Source: Vulcanimicrobiota bacterium (GTDB lineage Bacteria; Vulcanimicrobiota; Xenobia; Xenobiales; JADMJV01). From it: a DNA stretch of 64,000 nucleotides. Numbering within the stretch: the stretch's first letter is position 1; each line of letters opens with the position of its first letter. The position numbers and the translations under genes are program-made. The stretch is taken from the NCBI GenBank assembly GCA_019637395.1, contig JAHBVR010000015.1, positions 62,001 to 126,000 on the forward strand, given 5' to 3'. The notes below the pieces were generated by a model, which worked only from the letters and a program-made list of their open reading frames with translations, did not search any database and had not been told where the DNA came from. Shown here piece by piece: positions 41,565 through 50,046 of the stretch.

Positions 41565-42644
41565 ATGCCTGTGACACTGGCTGTAGACAAAAACATTGAC
41601 GTAGAAAAGATTCTAGGAGCTGACGCCGAGCGCTTGCTGGGCCACAAGTGCACCACCATTCCCAACTCGGCGCTGCATCTGCCGGGCCCCGATTTCGTCG
41701 ACCGCATCTGGTCGATCAGCGATCGACCGATTCCGGTGCTGCGCAGCCTGCAGACCTTATTCGGCGCCGGCCGTCTCAAAAACTCCGGTTATCTATCGAT
41801 CCTTCCGGTCGACCAGGGTATCGAGCACACCGCCGGCGCTTCGTTTGCGCCCAACCCGATGTACTTCGATCCGGAGAACATTGTCAAGCTTGCCATTGAA
41901 GGCGGTTGCAACGCGGTGGCCTCCACCTACGGCGTTCTGGGCGCGGTGGCCCGCAAGTATGCCCACAAAATCCCCTTCATCGTGAAGATCAATCACAACG
42001 AGCTGATGACCTATCCCAACAGCTTCGATCAGGTGCTCTTCGGCAGCGTCAAGGAAGCCTGGAACATGGGAGCCGTGGCTGTGGGAGCGACCATTTATTA
42101 TGGTTCGGAAGAGTCGCGCCGCCAGATCGTGGAGATCGCCGAAGCCTTTGAATACGCGCATGAGCTGGGCATGGCCACGGTGCTGTGGTGCTACGCCCGT
42201 AACGACGCCTTCAAGAAGGACGGCAAGGACTACCACGTCGCCGCCGACCTGACCGGCCAGGCCAATCACCTGGGCGTGACTATCCAGGCCGACATCATCA
42301 AGCAAAAGATGGCGGAAAACAACGGGGGGTTCGAGACCATTAAGTTCGCCAAGACCAACAAAAAGATGTACTCGGAGCTATCTTCCGACCACCCTATCGA
42401 CCTGGTTCGCTACCAGGTGGCCAACTGCTACATGGGCCGCGCCGGTCTGATCAACTCGGGCGGCGAGTCCAAGGGCGCCGGCGACCTGGAACAGGCCGTC
42501 ATGACGGCCGTGGTCAACAAGCGCGCCGGCGGTATGGGCCTGATCTCGGGCCGCAAAGCATTCCAGCGGCCGATGCAGGAGGGCGTGGCCCTGCTCAACG
42601 CCATCCAGGACGTGTATCTGGACGAAAAAGTCACCATCGCTTAA
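41565..42644 (+). CDS. fbaB: Class I fructose-bisphosphate aldolase (FbaB/DhnA type)
   Basis: 359 residues. The enzyme cleaves fructose-1,6-bisphosphate into dihydroxyacetone phosphate and glyceraldehyde 3-phosphate through a lysine Schiff base, in glycolysis and gluconeogenesis. The DhnA-type TIM barrel shows [67 protein letters not shown] and [20 protein letters not shown] 41565 has AAGGGG close upstream; a GTG two codons later is the alternative. A strong terminator follows at 42651, so it is probably a single-gene unit. Confidence 0.95.
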   Translation: MPVTLAVDKNIDVEKILGADAERLLGHKCTTIPNSALHLPGPDFVDRIWSISDRPIPVLRSLQTLFGAGRLKNSGYLSILPVDQGIEHTAGASFAPNPMYFDPENIVKLAIEGGCNAVASTYGVLGAVARKYAHKIPFIVKINHNELMTYPNSFDQVLFGSVKEAWNMGAVAVGATIYYGSEESRRQIVEIAEAFEYAHELGMATVLWCYARNDAFKKDGKDYHVAADLTGQANHLGVTIQADIIKQKMAENNGGFETIKFAKTNKKMYSELSSDHPIDLVRYQVANCYMGRAGLINSGGESKGAGDLEQAVMTAVVNKRAGGMGLISGRKAFQRPMQEGVALLNAIQDVYLDEKVTIA

Positions 42645-42650
42645 GAATGG

Positions 42651-42674
42651 GGCCCCCTTCGGGGGGCCTTTTTT
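42651..42674 (+). terminator. Rho-independent terminator of the aldolase gene
   Basis: GGCCCCC, a TTC loop and GGGGGGCC, followed by TTTTTTAT, lies seven bases after the aldolase stop codon. Confidence 0.9.
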
Positions 42675-42686
42675 ATGGAGAACGAT

Positions 42687-42821
42687 ATGGAAGAGAATGA
42701 AAAACCTTCTCTCGGGCTGGTGCTGCTGAAGGTGTTGGGGATGGCTGGCTTGCTGGTTTTGCTGCTCGTCGGCGCGGCTTTCTGGTGGCTATCATCCCTT
42801 TCGGATGTTCCTCCACGCTAG
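42687..42821 (+). CDS. 44-residue single-pass membrane protein
   Basis: A small frame from ATG 42687, with GGAG six bases upstream, encodes an acidic stretch (MEENEKPS), a 25-residue hydrophobic helix rich in Leu, Val and Gly ending WW, and a short Pro/Arg tail. It lies right after the aldolase terminator and overlaps the ABC ATPase gene by 17 bp, so it belongs to the ABC unit. It may anchor or regulate the ATPase in place of a permease. An in-frame ATG 12 bp upstream is an alternative start. Confidence 0.6.
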   Translation: MEENEKPSLGLVLLKVLGMAGLLVLLLVGAAFWWLSSLSDVPPR

Positions 42822-43473
42822 CCGCTTGCTGCGCTTTCAAGACGTAACCAAAAATTACTGGGAAGGCTCGGTGGAGCGCCAGGTCCTGCGCGGGGCCAGT
42901 TTGGAACTGGCCACCGGCTCATTCACGGCACTTTTGGGGCGCAGCGGCACGGGCAAGTCGACGCTTTTGAACCTGGCGGCCGGGCTGGACCGGGTCGATT
43001 CGGGACGGATCTTTTGCGACGAAATCGAATTGACGGCCCTGTCCGAGCGAGACTTCACGCTTTTCCGGCGGCGCCAGCTCGGCTTTATCTTTCAGTTTTT
43101 CCACCTCTTCCCGACGCTGACGGTAGCCGAAAACCTGGGCCTGGTGCTGGAACTTTCCGGGCGCCCGGGGGACGTGGAGGAGATGCTGCGGCGGGTGGGC
43201 CTGTGGGAACGCCGTGAGTCTTACCCGGATAAGCTGTCGGGGGGCGAGCAGCAACGCGTGGCGGTGGCTCGCGCGCTGGTGCACCAACCGCGCTTGGTGC
43301 TGGCCGATGAGCCGACCGGAAATCTGGATCAAGAGAATGGTCGGACGGTTTTGGACTTGTTGCGCCGGCGCGATCCCTCGGTGACTCTGCTGGTGGCCAC
43401 GCACTCCCAGGAAGTAGCGGCGGCCGCCGACCAGGTGGTGCGCATCGTGGATGGGCAACTGGTCATCCAGTGA
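42805..43473 (+). CDS. ABC transporter ATP-binding protein (LolD/MacB type)
   Basis: 222 residues with a complete nucleotide-binding set: Walker [11 protein letters not shown]-loop [13 protein letters not shown], signature [15 protein letters not shown], Walker [13 protein letters not shown] and the H-loop ATHSQE. The [15 protein letters not shown] region is typical of the LolD/MacB family, which works with FtsX-type permeases to move lipoproteins or peptides out of the inner membrane. No FtsX permease gene is beside it; the next gene, overlapping by 4 bp, encodes an AttH-type protein. No ribosome site is evident, so translation probably depends on the small upstream frame. Confidence 0.9.
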   Translation: MFLHASRLLRFQDVTKNYWEGSVERQVLRGASLELATGSFTALLGRSGTGKSTLLNLAAGLDRVDSGRIFCDEIELTALSERDFTLFRRRQLGFIFQFFHLFPTLTVAENLGLVLELSGRPGDVEEMLRRVGLWERRESYPDKLSGGEQQRVAVARALVHQPRLVLADEPTGNLDQENGRTVLDLLRRRDPSVTLLVATHSQEVAAAADQVVRIVDGQLVIQ

Positions 43474-44570
43474 GGTCGCTATTCGCCTCTCTGCTCTTTT
43501 TGCTGCTGGTGCCCTGGCTGGCCGAGTGGTTTCAGCGCGCCTCGGCGCCGGCCGCTCCTCCCCGGCCTTCGTTGAAGGTAACCGATTTCTTGAAAGGCGG
43601 CGAGGGCTTCGCCAATCCCAAACCCGGGCGCATCTTTCAGTTCCCCCAAGACCACGGACCCCACGATGAATTTCTCAGCGAGTGGTGGTATTTCACGGGC
43701 AATCTCGAAGATTTCGGTTATGAGCTGACGCTCTTTCGCCAGGCCACCGAAAAACCGGTGGATTGGCTGATTCCACGCACCTCGCAATGGGCTTCCAAGC
43801 ATTCCATGATGGGTCATTTCGCGATTTCCGACCTCCGTGGCGGAAAATTTTACCAATTCGAGAAACTGTCTCGAGTCGCCCTGGGTCTGGCCGGAGCCGG
43901 GCAACCTCCGCGACTGGCCTGGGTCGAGGGCTGGCTCATCGACATGCCCTCTCCCCACCAGTTTGAAATCCGGGCGGCTGCCGAGGGTTGCTCCCTCAAG
44001 CTATCTATGAGCTCCTTAAAGGCCCCGGTATTGCAAGGTGAGGCTGGCTATAGCCGCAAGGGCGACCGGCCCGAAGAATCCTCTTACTACTACTCCTTAA
44101 CGCGCCTGCGCACGCAGGGCGAAATCCAGGTTCCTTCCGGCAGCTATTCGGTGCGCGGCAACTCCTGGATGGACCGGGAGTGGAGCACCCAACCCCTGGG
44201 CCCGGAGATGGCCGGCTGGGACTGGTTCGCTCTGCAGTTGGACGACGGTTGCGAGTTGATGTTCTACCAGTTGCGGGACAAGCAAGGGCGCTCATCTCGC
44301 TGGAGCGCCGGCAGCTGGGTGGCCGCCGACGGGAAGGTGACTCGGCTTCAACGCGACGACCTCAAACTGGAAGTAACCGCCCACTGGCGCAGCCCGGTGG
44401 ACGGAGCCGAGTATCCCGCCGGCTGGAACATCCAGGTGCAAAACCGTTACCTCGAGGTCAAACCCCGTCTGGCCGATCAGGAAATGACAGGCGCGGTGCG
44501 CTACTGGGAAGGAGCCGTGGAAGTTGTCGGCGGCGGACGCGGCTATGTGGAAATGGTCGGCTATGATTAA
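43470..44570 (+). CDS. AttH/CrtC-family predicted secreted hydrolase (COG5621-like)
   Basis: 366 residues with a signal peptide or anchor ([19 protein letters not shown]). Family signatures are the SEWWYFTGNLED start, YSLTRLRTQGEI, SWMDREWSTQPLGPEMAGWDWFALQL (broken here by family variation) and QLRDKQGR. These lipocalin-like two-barrel proteins often sit next to a LolD-type ATPase and FtsX permeases (the att operon type); here the ATPase precedes directly with a GTGA overlap and the permease is missing. The start is GTG 43470. It probably acts in the cell envelope; the substrate is unknown, and the CrtC hydratase relation is distant. Confidence 0.88.
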   Translation: MRSLFASLLFLLLVPWLAEWFQRASAPAAPPRPSLKVTDFLKGGEGFANPKPGRIFQFPQDHGPHDEFLSEWWYFTGNLEDFGYELTLFRQATEKPVDWLIPRTSQWASKHSMMGHFAISDLRGGKFYQFEKLSRVALGLAGAGQPPRLAWVEGWLIDMPSPHQFEIRAAAEGCSLKLSMSSLKAPVLQGEAGYSRKGDRPEESSYYYSLTRLRTQGEIQVPSGSYSVRGNSWMDREWSTQPLGPEMAGWDWFALQLDDGCELMFYQLRDKQGRSSRWSAGSWVAADGKVTRLQRDDLKLEVTAHWRSPVDGAEYPAGWNIQVQNRYLEVKPRLADQEMTGAVRYWEGAVEVVGGGRGYVEMVGYD

Positions 44571-45209
44571 TCCGGATCGATCCCCAGGGCGCGGAGTTTC
44601 TCGGCGTAGCGCCGAGCTTTTTCACTCTCAGAGTCAGCGCGCTCCCTCTCCGCCTCAGCTCGAGCCGCTTCCGCCTCGGCCCGCCCCTTCTCTACTTCGG
44701 CCCGTTCCCAATTGGTGAGAAGTGGTTCCCCGGTGGCGGTGACCGAAAGGCGCAACTGATCGCCGACGACCTTGGCCCAGCAGGGGCTGGTGTAACCCTG
44801 GTCCTGATGGATGAGGGCCCGGACATAGCGGATTCGGCCGAGGCGAAAGGCCTGGAAGCGAGGCTTGAGGTAATCCGAGGTAGGGTCGAACATGAGGTAT
44901 TCGCGCACGCCCAGCCGGGCATAGAGGCGCTTTTTGACGATCTGGTCGCGGTATCTGGTGGTCTTGGAAGTGACCTCGATGATGAGGTCGGGGGCTTTAC
45001 CTTCTTTCCAGGTCTGGTAGATATCGCGGGGATGTTTGGGGATACCCAGGCTCGGATTGGAAGCGGTCCTGCAGAGTGTCGATCAGATCCACCATTCTCT
45101 GGCGGTGCAGATCTGTCTCGGCCATTGGTTCTCCATCCGAGCAGGGGTAATCAATTTCGTCATCGCTCAGCAGATGAGCATGGATGATTCTTCTTTCCCC
45201 GGAAGTCAA
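44567..45209 (-). pseudogene. Broken Uma2-family (DUF820) endonuclease gene
   Basis: Two frames hold parts of one Uma2 protein. The N-terminal piece (from a TTG near 45209) reads DDEIDYPCSDGEPMAETDLHRQRMV..., the family start. Near 45040-45060 the frame changes and the C-terminal part continues IPKHPRDIYQTW, KAPDLIIEVTS, DQIVKKRLYARLGVREYLMFDP and the usual Glu/Arg coiled-coil tail to 44567. The segment in between that should carry the first catalytic aspartate (family VAPDVFVV) is deleted, so no active nuclease can be made. Uma2 families proliferate in several environmental phyla and decay often. Confidence 0.8.
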
Positions 45210-45284
45210 ATCCCCCGGCCCCTGGTGGCTGTAGACGGGCCCGACTACCTTTGGACATGGAATGGCAATGGCCCCGGCGTACAC

Positions 45285-45311
45285 AAAAAGGCCCGCTCTG
45301 CAGCGGGCCTT
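45285..45311 (-). terminator. Terminator after tRNA-Arg
   Basis: On the minus strand AAGGCCCGCTGCAGAGCGGGCCTTTTT forms a GGCCCGCT/AGCGGGCC stem with a T-run, four bases downstream of the tRNA. Confidence 0.85.
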
Positions 45312-45314
45312 CAG

Positions 45315-45390
45315 TGGCGTTCCCGGAGGGACTCGAACCCCCAACCTTCTGGTCCGTAGCCAGACGCTCTATCCATTAAGCTACGGGAAC
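45315..45390 (-). tRNA. tRNA-Arg (anticodon ACG)
   Basis: Read on the minus strand, the acceptor arms GTTCCCG and CGGGAAC pair, the D-arm is TAGCTTAATGGATAGAGC, the anticodon stem TCTGG/CCAGA encloses CTACGGA with anticodon ACG, and the T-arm has GGTTCGAGTCC. Discriminator G and an encoded CCA follow, giving 76 bases. ACG is read as ICG after deamination and decodes CGU, CGC and CGA. A consensus promoter and a terminator flank the gene, so it is an independent unit. Confidence 0.96.
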
Positions 45391-45399
45391 TCTGCGGAG

Positions 45400-45428
45400 T
45401 GTTTATCACATTCACAAAGGGGTGTCAA
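45400..45428 (-). promoter_or_regulatory. Sigma-70 promoter of tRNA-Arg
   Basis: On the minus strand a perfect -35 box TTGACA (45423-45428) is followed by exactly 17 bases and the -10 box TAAACA (45400-45405), nine bases before the tRNA begins. Confidence 0.8.
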
Positions 45429-45438
45429 GGTTATCCAG

Positions 45439-46059
45439 ATGGAGTGCAAGAAAGCAGTGGAAGTGAGTGAGACCCCTAGCGAACCCGATCTCAGCGATGA
45501 ATCCCGGAAACGTCAACGCCGCTGGTTGCGTGTACTGTTACTGGCTTCCCTGGCGATCTTGTTGATCGCGGTAGGAGCCGAATTGCCCGAACGAGGGGAG
45601 CCCTCACGGCGGCCCAACCCCGCCATTACGGCCGGACCTGACGACCAGTTTATTGCTCCCGGGGAACGGGTGGGATTTCTGCGGTTAGGGCTGCACATTT
45701 CCACCGTGGAGCAGCGTCTGGGCCGAGGCCGGGCCAAGCCGACCCAGGCGGCTGTGCTTTACCGCTTCGACAAGGCCGGGGTGACCTGCGGAGTGCAACA
45801 TAGCCAGGTAACCTACGTGCTGGTGACCAATCCCGCCCTGCACACTCCGGCCGGCATTGCGGTCGGCAGTGACGCCGATCTGGTGGTCCGCGAGTTAGGC
45901 GATGATTATGAGTATGAACCGCTGGAAAAGGCTCCGGCCACTCCCAACGGTCCCAAGCCCAACGCCTTCACCCTGCATTACTGGAAAGACGGCATTCACA
46001 TCAATATGAACGGCGACAAAGTCGAGTCCATCTTGATCATGAGTCCTACCACCAATTGA
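45439..46059 (+). CDS. Hypothetical membrane-anchored protein
   Basis: 206 residues from ATG 45439. The N-terminal 28 are charged, with RKRQRRW before a hydrophobic helix (29-48), so the rest lies outside the cytoplasm. The C-terminal domain has 'GVGFLRLGLHISTVEQRLG'-like sequence (ERVGFLRLGLHISTVEQRL), as in small lipoprotein-type SmpA/OmlA folds where a GxS/T helix starts the domain, but this is tentative. Its stop overlaps the start of the following hydrolase by 4 bp, so the two are coupled. The region upstream holds the tRNA promoter. Confidence 0.7.
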   Translation: MECKKAVEVSETPSEPDLSDESRKRQRRWLRVLLLASLAILLIAVGAELPERGEPSRRPNPAITAGPDDQFIAPGERVGFLRLGLHISTVEQRLGRGRAKPTQAAVLYRFDKAGVTCGVQHSQVTYVLVTNPALHTPAGIAVGSDADLVVRELGDDYEYEPLEKAPATPNGPKPNAFTLHYWKDGIHINMNGDKVESILIMSPTTN

Positions 46060-46988
46060 CCTTCCAGCCTTGTTTTCGGAATGCGCACGCGCAGACGCTG
46101 GTCGGCTCCTTGGTGCGGGCTCTGCAAAAGCCGATTCGCGGGCAGACCATTTTTATCGAGACGCCGGATGAGGATGAGTTGCCTGGCCTGTGGTGCGAGC
46201 GCCCGGGTCCCCTGGTGCTGGTGGTGGTGCACGGCGTGGGCGGCAATCACACCGCCCGCGAAGGGGTCAGTCTGGGCCGGCGCTGGCTGTGGCGCGGCCT
46301 GGGTCAGGTGCTGCTGCTCAGCCTGCGGGGAGCCTACTCCCCTCCCTTGCGGCCCCGGCTTTATCATGGCGGCTGCAGCGAGGAACTCGACACCGTCTAT
46401 GCCTGGGCGCGCCGGCGGGCTCCCCACAGCCGGGTCGTGATGGTCGGGTATTCTTTAGGCGCCAATATTGTGGTGAAATGGCTGGCGGAAACCGGCCACA
46501 ACCTGGACGGGCTGGCCGGAGCGGTCACGGTTTCCAACCCGTGGGATCTGCAGGCCTGTTGCGAACACCTGGAGGGCACCTGGGCGGGCCGCCTCTATCG
46601 GCGTGGCATGCTGCACACGCTGCGCCGACGCGGCCTGGCCGCGGCCGCCCGCTTTCCCGAATCCTTGTGCTCCAAGAGTATTCGCCGCAGCCTGACCTTC
46701 CGCGACTATGACAACCTGGTGACGGCGCGTATCCACGGCTTCGCCGACGCCGCCGATTATTATCAAAAGAGCAGTTCCAAGCAGTTTCTGGAGGGCGTGC
46801 GCTCGCATCTGGTGTGCCTGGACGCCCTGGATGACCCCTTCCTACCGTCGGGGACTCTCCCAACCAGAGCTCCGGGCTGCGTGCGCTTCGAGCGCCCGCA
46901 GCACGGAGGTCACCTTGGCTTCCTGGGACCCTGGGGGCGACTGTGGATGGAAGACTTTATCGTGGACTGCGCCGCCCGCTGGTACTAA
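46056..46988 (+). CDS. YheT-family alpha/beta hydrolase
   Basis: 310 residues. HAQTLVGSL near the start, VVVHGVGGNHT (oxyanion), GYSLGAN (nucleophile), FRDYDNLVTA, DALDDPF (aspartate) and HGGHLGF (histidine) together are diagnostic of the YheT/ABHD1-3 family (COG0429), predicted esterases or lipases. The substrate is not known in most bacteria. The TTG start overlaps the stop of the preceding gene. No signal peptide, so probably cytoplasmic. Confidence 0.9.
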   Translation: MTFQPCFRNAHAQTLVGSLVRALQKPIRGQTIFIETPDEDELPGLWCERPGPLVLVVVHGVGGNHTAREGVSLGRRWLWRGLGQVLLLSLRGAYSPPLRPRLYHGGCSEELDTVYAWARRRAPHSRVVMVGYSLGANIVVKWLAETGHNLDGLAGAVTVSNPWDLQACCEHLEGTWAGRLYRRGMLHTLRRRGLAAAARFPESLCSKSIRRSLTFRDYDNLVTARIHGFADAADYYQKSSSKQFLEGVRSHLVCLDALDDPFLPSGTLPTRAPGCVRFERPQHGGHLGFLGPWGRLWMEDFIVDCAARWY

Positions 46989-47000
46989 GTTGCCTGGGGG

Positions 47001-47504
47001 TCACTTAGGGCGCCGATCCAAAATGGTCACCTTGACGTGGCGGTAGCCCCATTGATAACACTCGCCGAGACTGGGAAACCAGACGTCGATTTTATTACCG
47101 ACGATGGCGCCGCCTGTATCGCGGGCGGTGGCGTAGCCGTAGCCCTCGATGTAGAGTTGGGTCCCCAGGGGAATGACCCGGGGATCGACGGCCACCGTAC
47201 CGCGGCACACGGCCGTGCCGCTGGCGGTGCGTCCGCCCAGGCAGTAGGCGGTGGAGCCACATACCAGCGTCCGACCGCCCTGAGGAGGCACGCTCAAGTT
47301 GGGGTTGAGGCGACCGCTACGGGCCGCCAGGCTGCGCCGCCGATGCTGCTCGGCCTTTTTATGGACGGCGGGGACGATGGTGGAATTTGATTGATGCAGG
47401 CCGGTTTCCGAACCCTCGGTGGCATAAGTATGCTCGGGTTCGGCACAAGCGGCGCCGCTGAGAAGAAGGGCGCCCAGGATGATGAGAGATTTGCAATGTT
47501 GCAA
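47001..47504 (-). CDS. Secreted 3D-domain protein
   Basis: 167 residues with a signal peptide (MQHCKSLIILGALLLSGAACA; the Cys at 20 could make it a lipoprotein). Residues 85-165 form a 3D domain (three conserved aspartates) with ACRGTVAVDPRVIPLGTQLYI, ARDTGGAI and KIDVWFP, as in MltA-, YabE- and RpfB-type cell-wall proteins, some of which are peptidoglycan-cleaving. The spacer (25-75) is polar. The start is TTG 47504 without a firm ribosome site. It precedes no other gene on its strand within 12 bp and is convergent with the YheT gene. Confidence 0.9.
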   Translation of the reverse strand: MQHCKSLIILGALLLSGAACAEPEHTYATEGSETGLHQSNSTIVPAVHKKAEQHRRRSLAARSGRLNPNLSVPPQGGRTLVCGSTAYCLGGRTASGTAVCRGTVAVDPRVIPLGTQLYIEGYGYATARDTGGAIVGNKIDVWFPSLGECYQWGYRHVKVTILDRRPK

Positions 47505-47564
47505 GGCTCGCGGTTCCTTTCGAGTGATCCGCGGGTCCGCAACCCAAAAGTCGAAGCTTAAGGA

Positions 47565-48791
47565 TTACTGGGCAGCTACCGCTACCTCGACCGCTGGGGT
47601 CGCACTTTCCTCCTCGGGTAGCTTCTCCTGCCGAACAGGTGTGGGGGTATCTTCTACCTTTTGCTCCCATTGCTCTAATCGGGAGATATAGAAATTGACC
47701 AGAACGCGCACAATAGCGGCCAACGGCATAGACAAAAACATACCCATCACACCGCCTAATTCGGCACCGGCGCCGAGCGCAATCATCACTACCAGCGGTG
47801 GTAACCCTACCGACTGGCCAATGATGGCGGGCACGATGATATGGCCTTCGGTCCAGTGCACCACCTCCATCATGACGATGACGAAAACAGCGAAGAGCAA
47901 ACCCTTATGGCCGAGCGCGATGAGAAAGGCCGGGATCATTCCCAGGGCCACGCCCACATAAGGAATGATGTCGACCACACCGGCGAAGACCCCGATCAGG
48001 ATAGCGTAGGGCACGCCCATAATGGTGAGCAACAGGGCAATGGAAACACCGATCGTCAAACACACCAACAACTGACCACGAATGTAGTTGCCCAGCACGT
48101 GGTCGATCTGAGTGAGAAGTTCATCCACATCGCCCTTCCAGCGGCGTGGGAAGAGCCTCAGGAAACCGTCGCGATAGCGGTTGGCATCCATCAGGATGTA
48201 GAAGGTGAAGAGCGGGACCAGTAAGGTCGTGGCCATGCCGGTAAAGGCCGCCTTGGCACCGGCGAAGACGCCGGCAAAAGTGGAGCCCAGCCAATCCGGC
48301 GGATTATTCTGCAGCTCACGCGCCAGGCGCTCCAACTGCACCGATTCGGGCTCGATCTTGGACAACGGTTCTTGCAGAAAACCGGGGGCGTTGGTCTGCG
48401 CGTAAAGCAGCCAGCTGTCGACAGTATGTTGCATATTGCCGGCGTAGCTGGTCAGATTGCTCATGAAGGCGATGAACTGCACCTGGATGGCGGGAATGAC
48501 GTAGGCCAGCGCTATCAGAGCGGCCAGCGCGCATAAGACATAGACCAGGCTGATGGCCGCGATGCGCGGCATTTTGCGGCGGTGATGCAAATAGCTGACC
48601 GCCGGCGAGATGACATAAGCCAGCAAAGTGGACACACAGGTAATGATGGCCACCAGGTGGACGGCTTTGAGCAAGACGAGCAGCAGCCAGCCGGCCAGCA
48701 CCAGGCAGAGCAGCAACCAGAAGATCAAAGCCCTGCGGCCAAGCGTCAGGGCTAGTTGAAGGACCTGAGTCTTTAGGGTTTCGTTGTCCAA
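47565..48791 (-). CDS. AI-2E family transporter (PerM-like)
   Basis: 408 residues with about seven to eight hydrophobic helices. AI-2E family hallmarks are the 'TFYILMDANRYRDGFLRLFPRRWKG' type loop (here FTFYILMDANRYRDGF), IRGQLLVCLTIGV, VPYAILIGVFAGVVDIIPYVG and ALGAGAELGGVMGMFLSMPLAAI. Members export autoinducer-2 or other small molecules, or act as Na+/H+ antiporters; function varies. The C-terminal 30 residues are Glu/Pro-rich. It starts at TTG 48791, 7 bp after the upstream gene's stop, so translation is probably coupled. Confidence 0.92.
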   Translation of the reverse strand: MDNETLKTQVLQLALTLGRRALIFWLLLCLVLAGWLLLVLLKAVHLVAIITCVSTLLAYVISPAVSYLHHRRKMPRIAAISLVYVLCALAALIALAYVIPAIQVQFIAFMSNLTSYAGNMQHTVDSWLLYAQTNAPGFLQEPLSKIEPESVQLERLARELQNNPPDWLGSTFAGVFAGAKAAFTGMATTLLVPLFTFYILMDANRYRDGFLRLFPRRWKGDVDELLTQIDHVLGNYIRGQLLVCLTIGVSIALLLTIMGVPYAILIGVFAGVVDIIPYVGVALGMIPAFLIALGHKGLLFAVFVIVMMEVVHWTEGHIIVPAIIGQSVGLPPLVVMIALGAGAELGGVMGMFLSMPLAAIVRVLVNFYISRLEQWEQKVEDTPTPVRQEKLPEEESATPAVEVAVAAQ

Positions 48792-48797
48792 ACCGGG

Positions 48798-49934
48798 TTA
48801 CTGACCCATGGGCATGACCTGTTGGGCTTCGATGAATCCCTGCGGATTGGTGCTGCCGCTGATCATGACGGTCTGTCCTTCCCTCAGCATGGGCATCATC
48901 GACTGCGGGTTGACGATCACGTTCTGCGGGATCTGGCTGCCGAAAGACTGCACCACCAGGCTGCGCGTGGCCGGGTCGCAACGGATCACGGTGGCCTGCA
49001 TCTGGATGGGCTGCCCCATGGACATCTGGTTGTTGTACATTCCGGGAAACATCGGACCGCCCTGATCCTGAGCGCCGTTTTCCTCGCCTCCGTTAAGCAG
49101 GCTTTCCAGTCCGTGCGTCTGGGTGTTCATGGCGTAGGGGTTCATGCCCGGCTGATTCATCATCATCGGATTGGCCCCGTTCAGACCAGGGCTCATGGCC
49201 GGATTGGCCGGCATGGTCTGGTAAGCGTTGGGATAGGAGTTCTGCGGGCCACCCTGCTGCATCATCATCTGTTGCTGTTGGGCGGCATAAGCTTCACGCT
49301 GCTGCTGGTAAGGATCGGCCGCGGCCGGTTGTTCCACCGGTTGAGAAGGAGTCTGCGCGGAGGGAGGCGGCGGCACCGGGCCCATTTGAAAGCCGGGAGT
49401 GCCTTTGTTGATGCTGGCCACGCCGGGGTCCTGAGCCTTGGCGGCCAGGATGTTGGGAATATTCTCTTGATTCTGGTGCGGGAAGCCGCCGTTGACGGCA
49501 AAGGCGCCCACGTTCTGGGTCTTGCCCACCTGAGGCGCGTTGGGCGGTTTACCGCCCACGCCGCCGGGACCCACCATGTCACCCATCTTGGTGTAATAAG
49601 GGCTGGGAGCGGCGGTGGCCACATACTTGGAGGAAGACCCCCAATCACTGAGCAGATCCACTTTGAGAGGTTTGTCGGTCATCGAGCCGACCACCCGCAG
49701 CATCACCTTGGCTCCTTTGGGAATCGAGCCGAGAGTGCGATTGCTGCCCATCCACTCGCAGTGGGAGCCTGGTTGCAGTTCCGCCCGCCACATCGTGCCG
49801 GTCTCCGACTTGATGACAACCTGGTTGCCCGAAGCGGATTCGAGCGTACCGGCCACGGTAGGTCTCACGATGTCGGCCAGGGCGCCCAGGGCGCAAGCCA
49901 GTCCAAGTGTGAGGGTAATGGCGGTTTTTCGCAT
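48798..49934 (-). CDS. Secreted protein with two small beta domains and a Gln/Met/Pro linker
   Basis: 378 residues from ATG 49934 behind GGAGGAG, with signal peptide (MRKTAITLTLGLACALGALA). Residues 22-95 and 305-378 form two similar beta-barrel-like domains (VAGTLESASGNQVVIKSETG and ATVIRCDPATRSLVVQSFG), which suggests duplication; each resembles OB-type folds. Between them is a long linker rich in Gln, Met, Asn and Pro (100-300). Exported, no enzyme motif. It is followed by the AI-2E gene. Adhesion or a periplasmic role is possible but unproven. Confidence 0.75.
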   Translation of the reverse strand: MRKTAITLTLGLACALGALADIVRPTVAGTLESASGNQVVIKSETGTMWRAELQPGSHCEWMGSNRTLGSIPKGAKVMLRVVGSMTDKPLKVDLLSDWGSSSKYVATAAPSPYYTKMGDMVGPGGVGGKPPNAPQVGKTQNVGAFAVNGGFPHQNQENIPNILAAKAQDPGVASINKGTPGFQMGPVPPPPSAQTPSQPVEQPAAADPYQQQREAYAAQQQQMMMQQGGPQNSYPNAYQTMPANPAMSPGLNGANPMMMNQPGMNPYAMNTQTHGLESLLNGGEENGAQDQGGPMFPGMYNNQMSMGQPIQMQATVIRCDPATRSLVVQSFGSQIPQNVIVNPQSMMPMLREGQTVMISGSTNPQGFIEAQQVMPMGQ

Positions 49935-49996
49935 ATGTGCTCCTCCAGATGTTTGAAAGGGGCTCTGTCGCCCTTTGGTGAGCCTTATTTCAATAA

Positions 49997-50041
49997 GGGG
50001 AGAGGGGGGAGGTTTGGGGTCGACTTCCTCCCCCTCTCTCC
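49997..50041 (-). terminator. Long G/C-rich hairpin after the SPFH gene
   Basis: On the minus strand GGAGAGAGGGGGAGG pairs with CCTCCCCCCTCTCCCC around a 13-base loop, six bases after the SPFH stop. The T-run is weak (TTATTG), so termination may be partial. Confidence 0.6.
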
Positions 50042-50046
50042 ATTAG

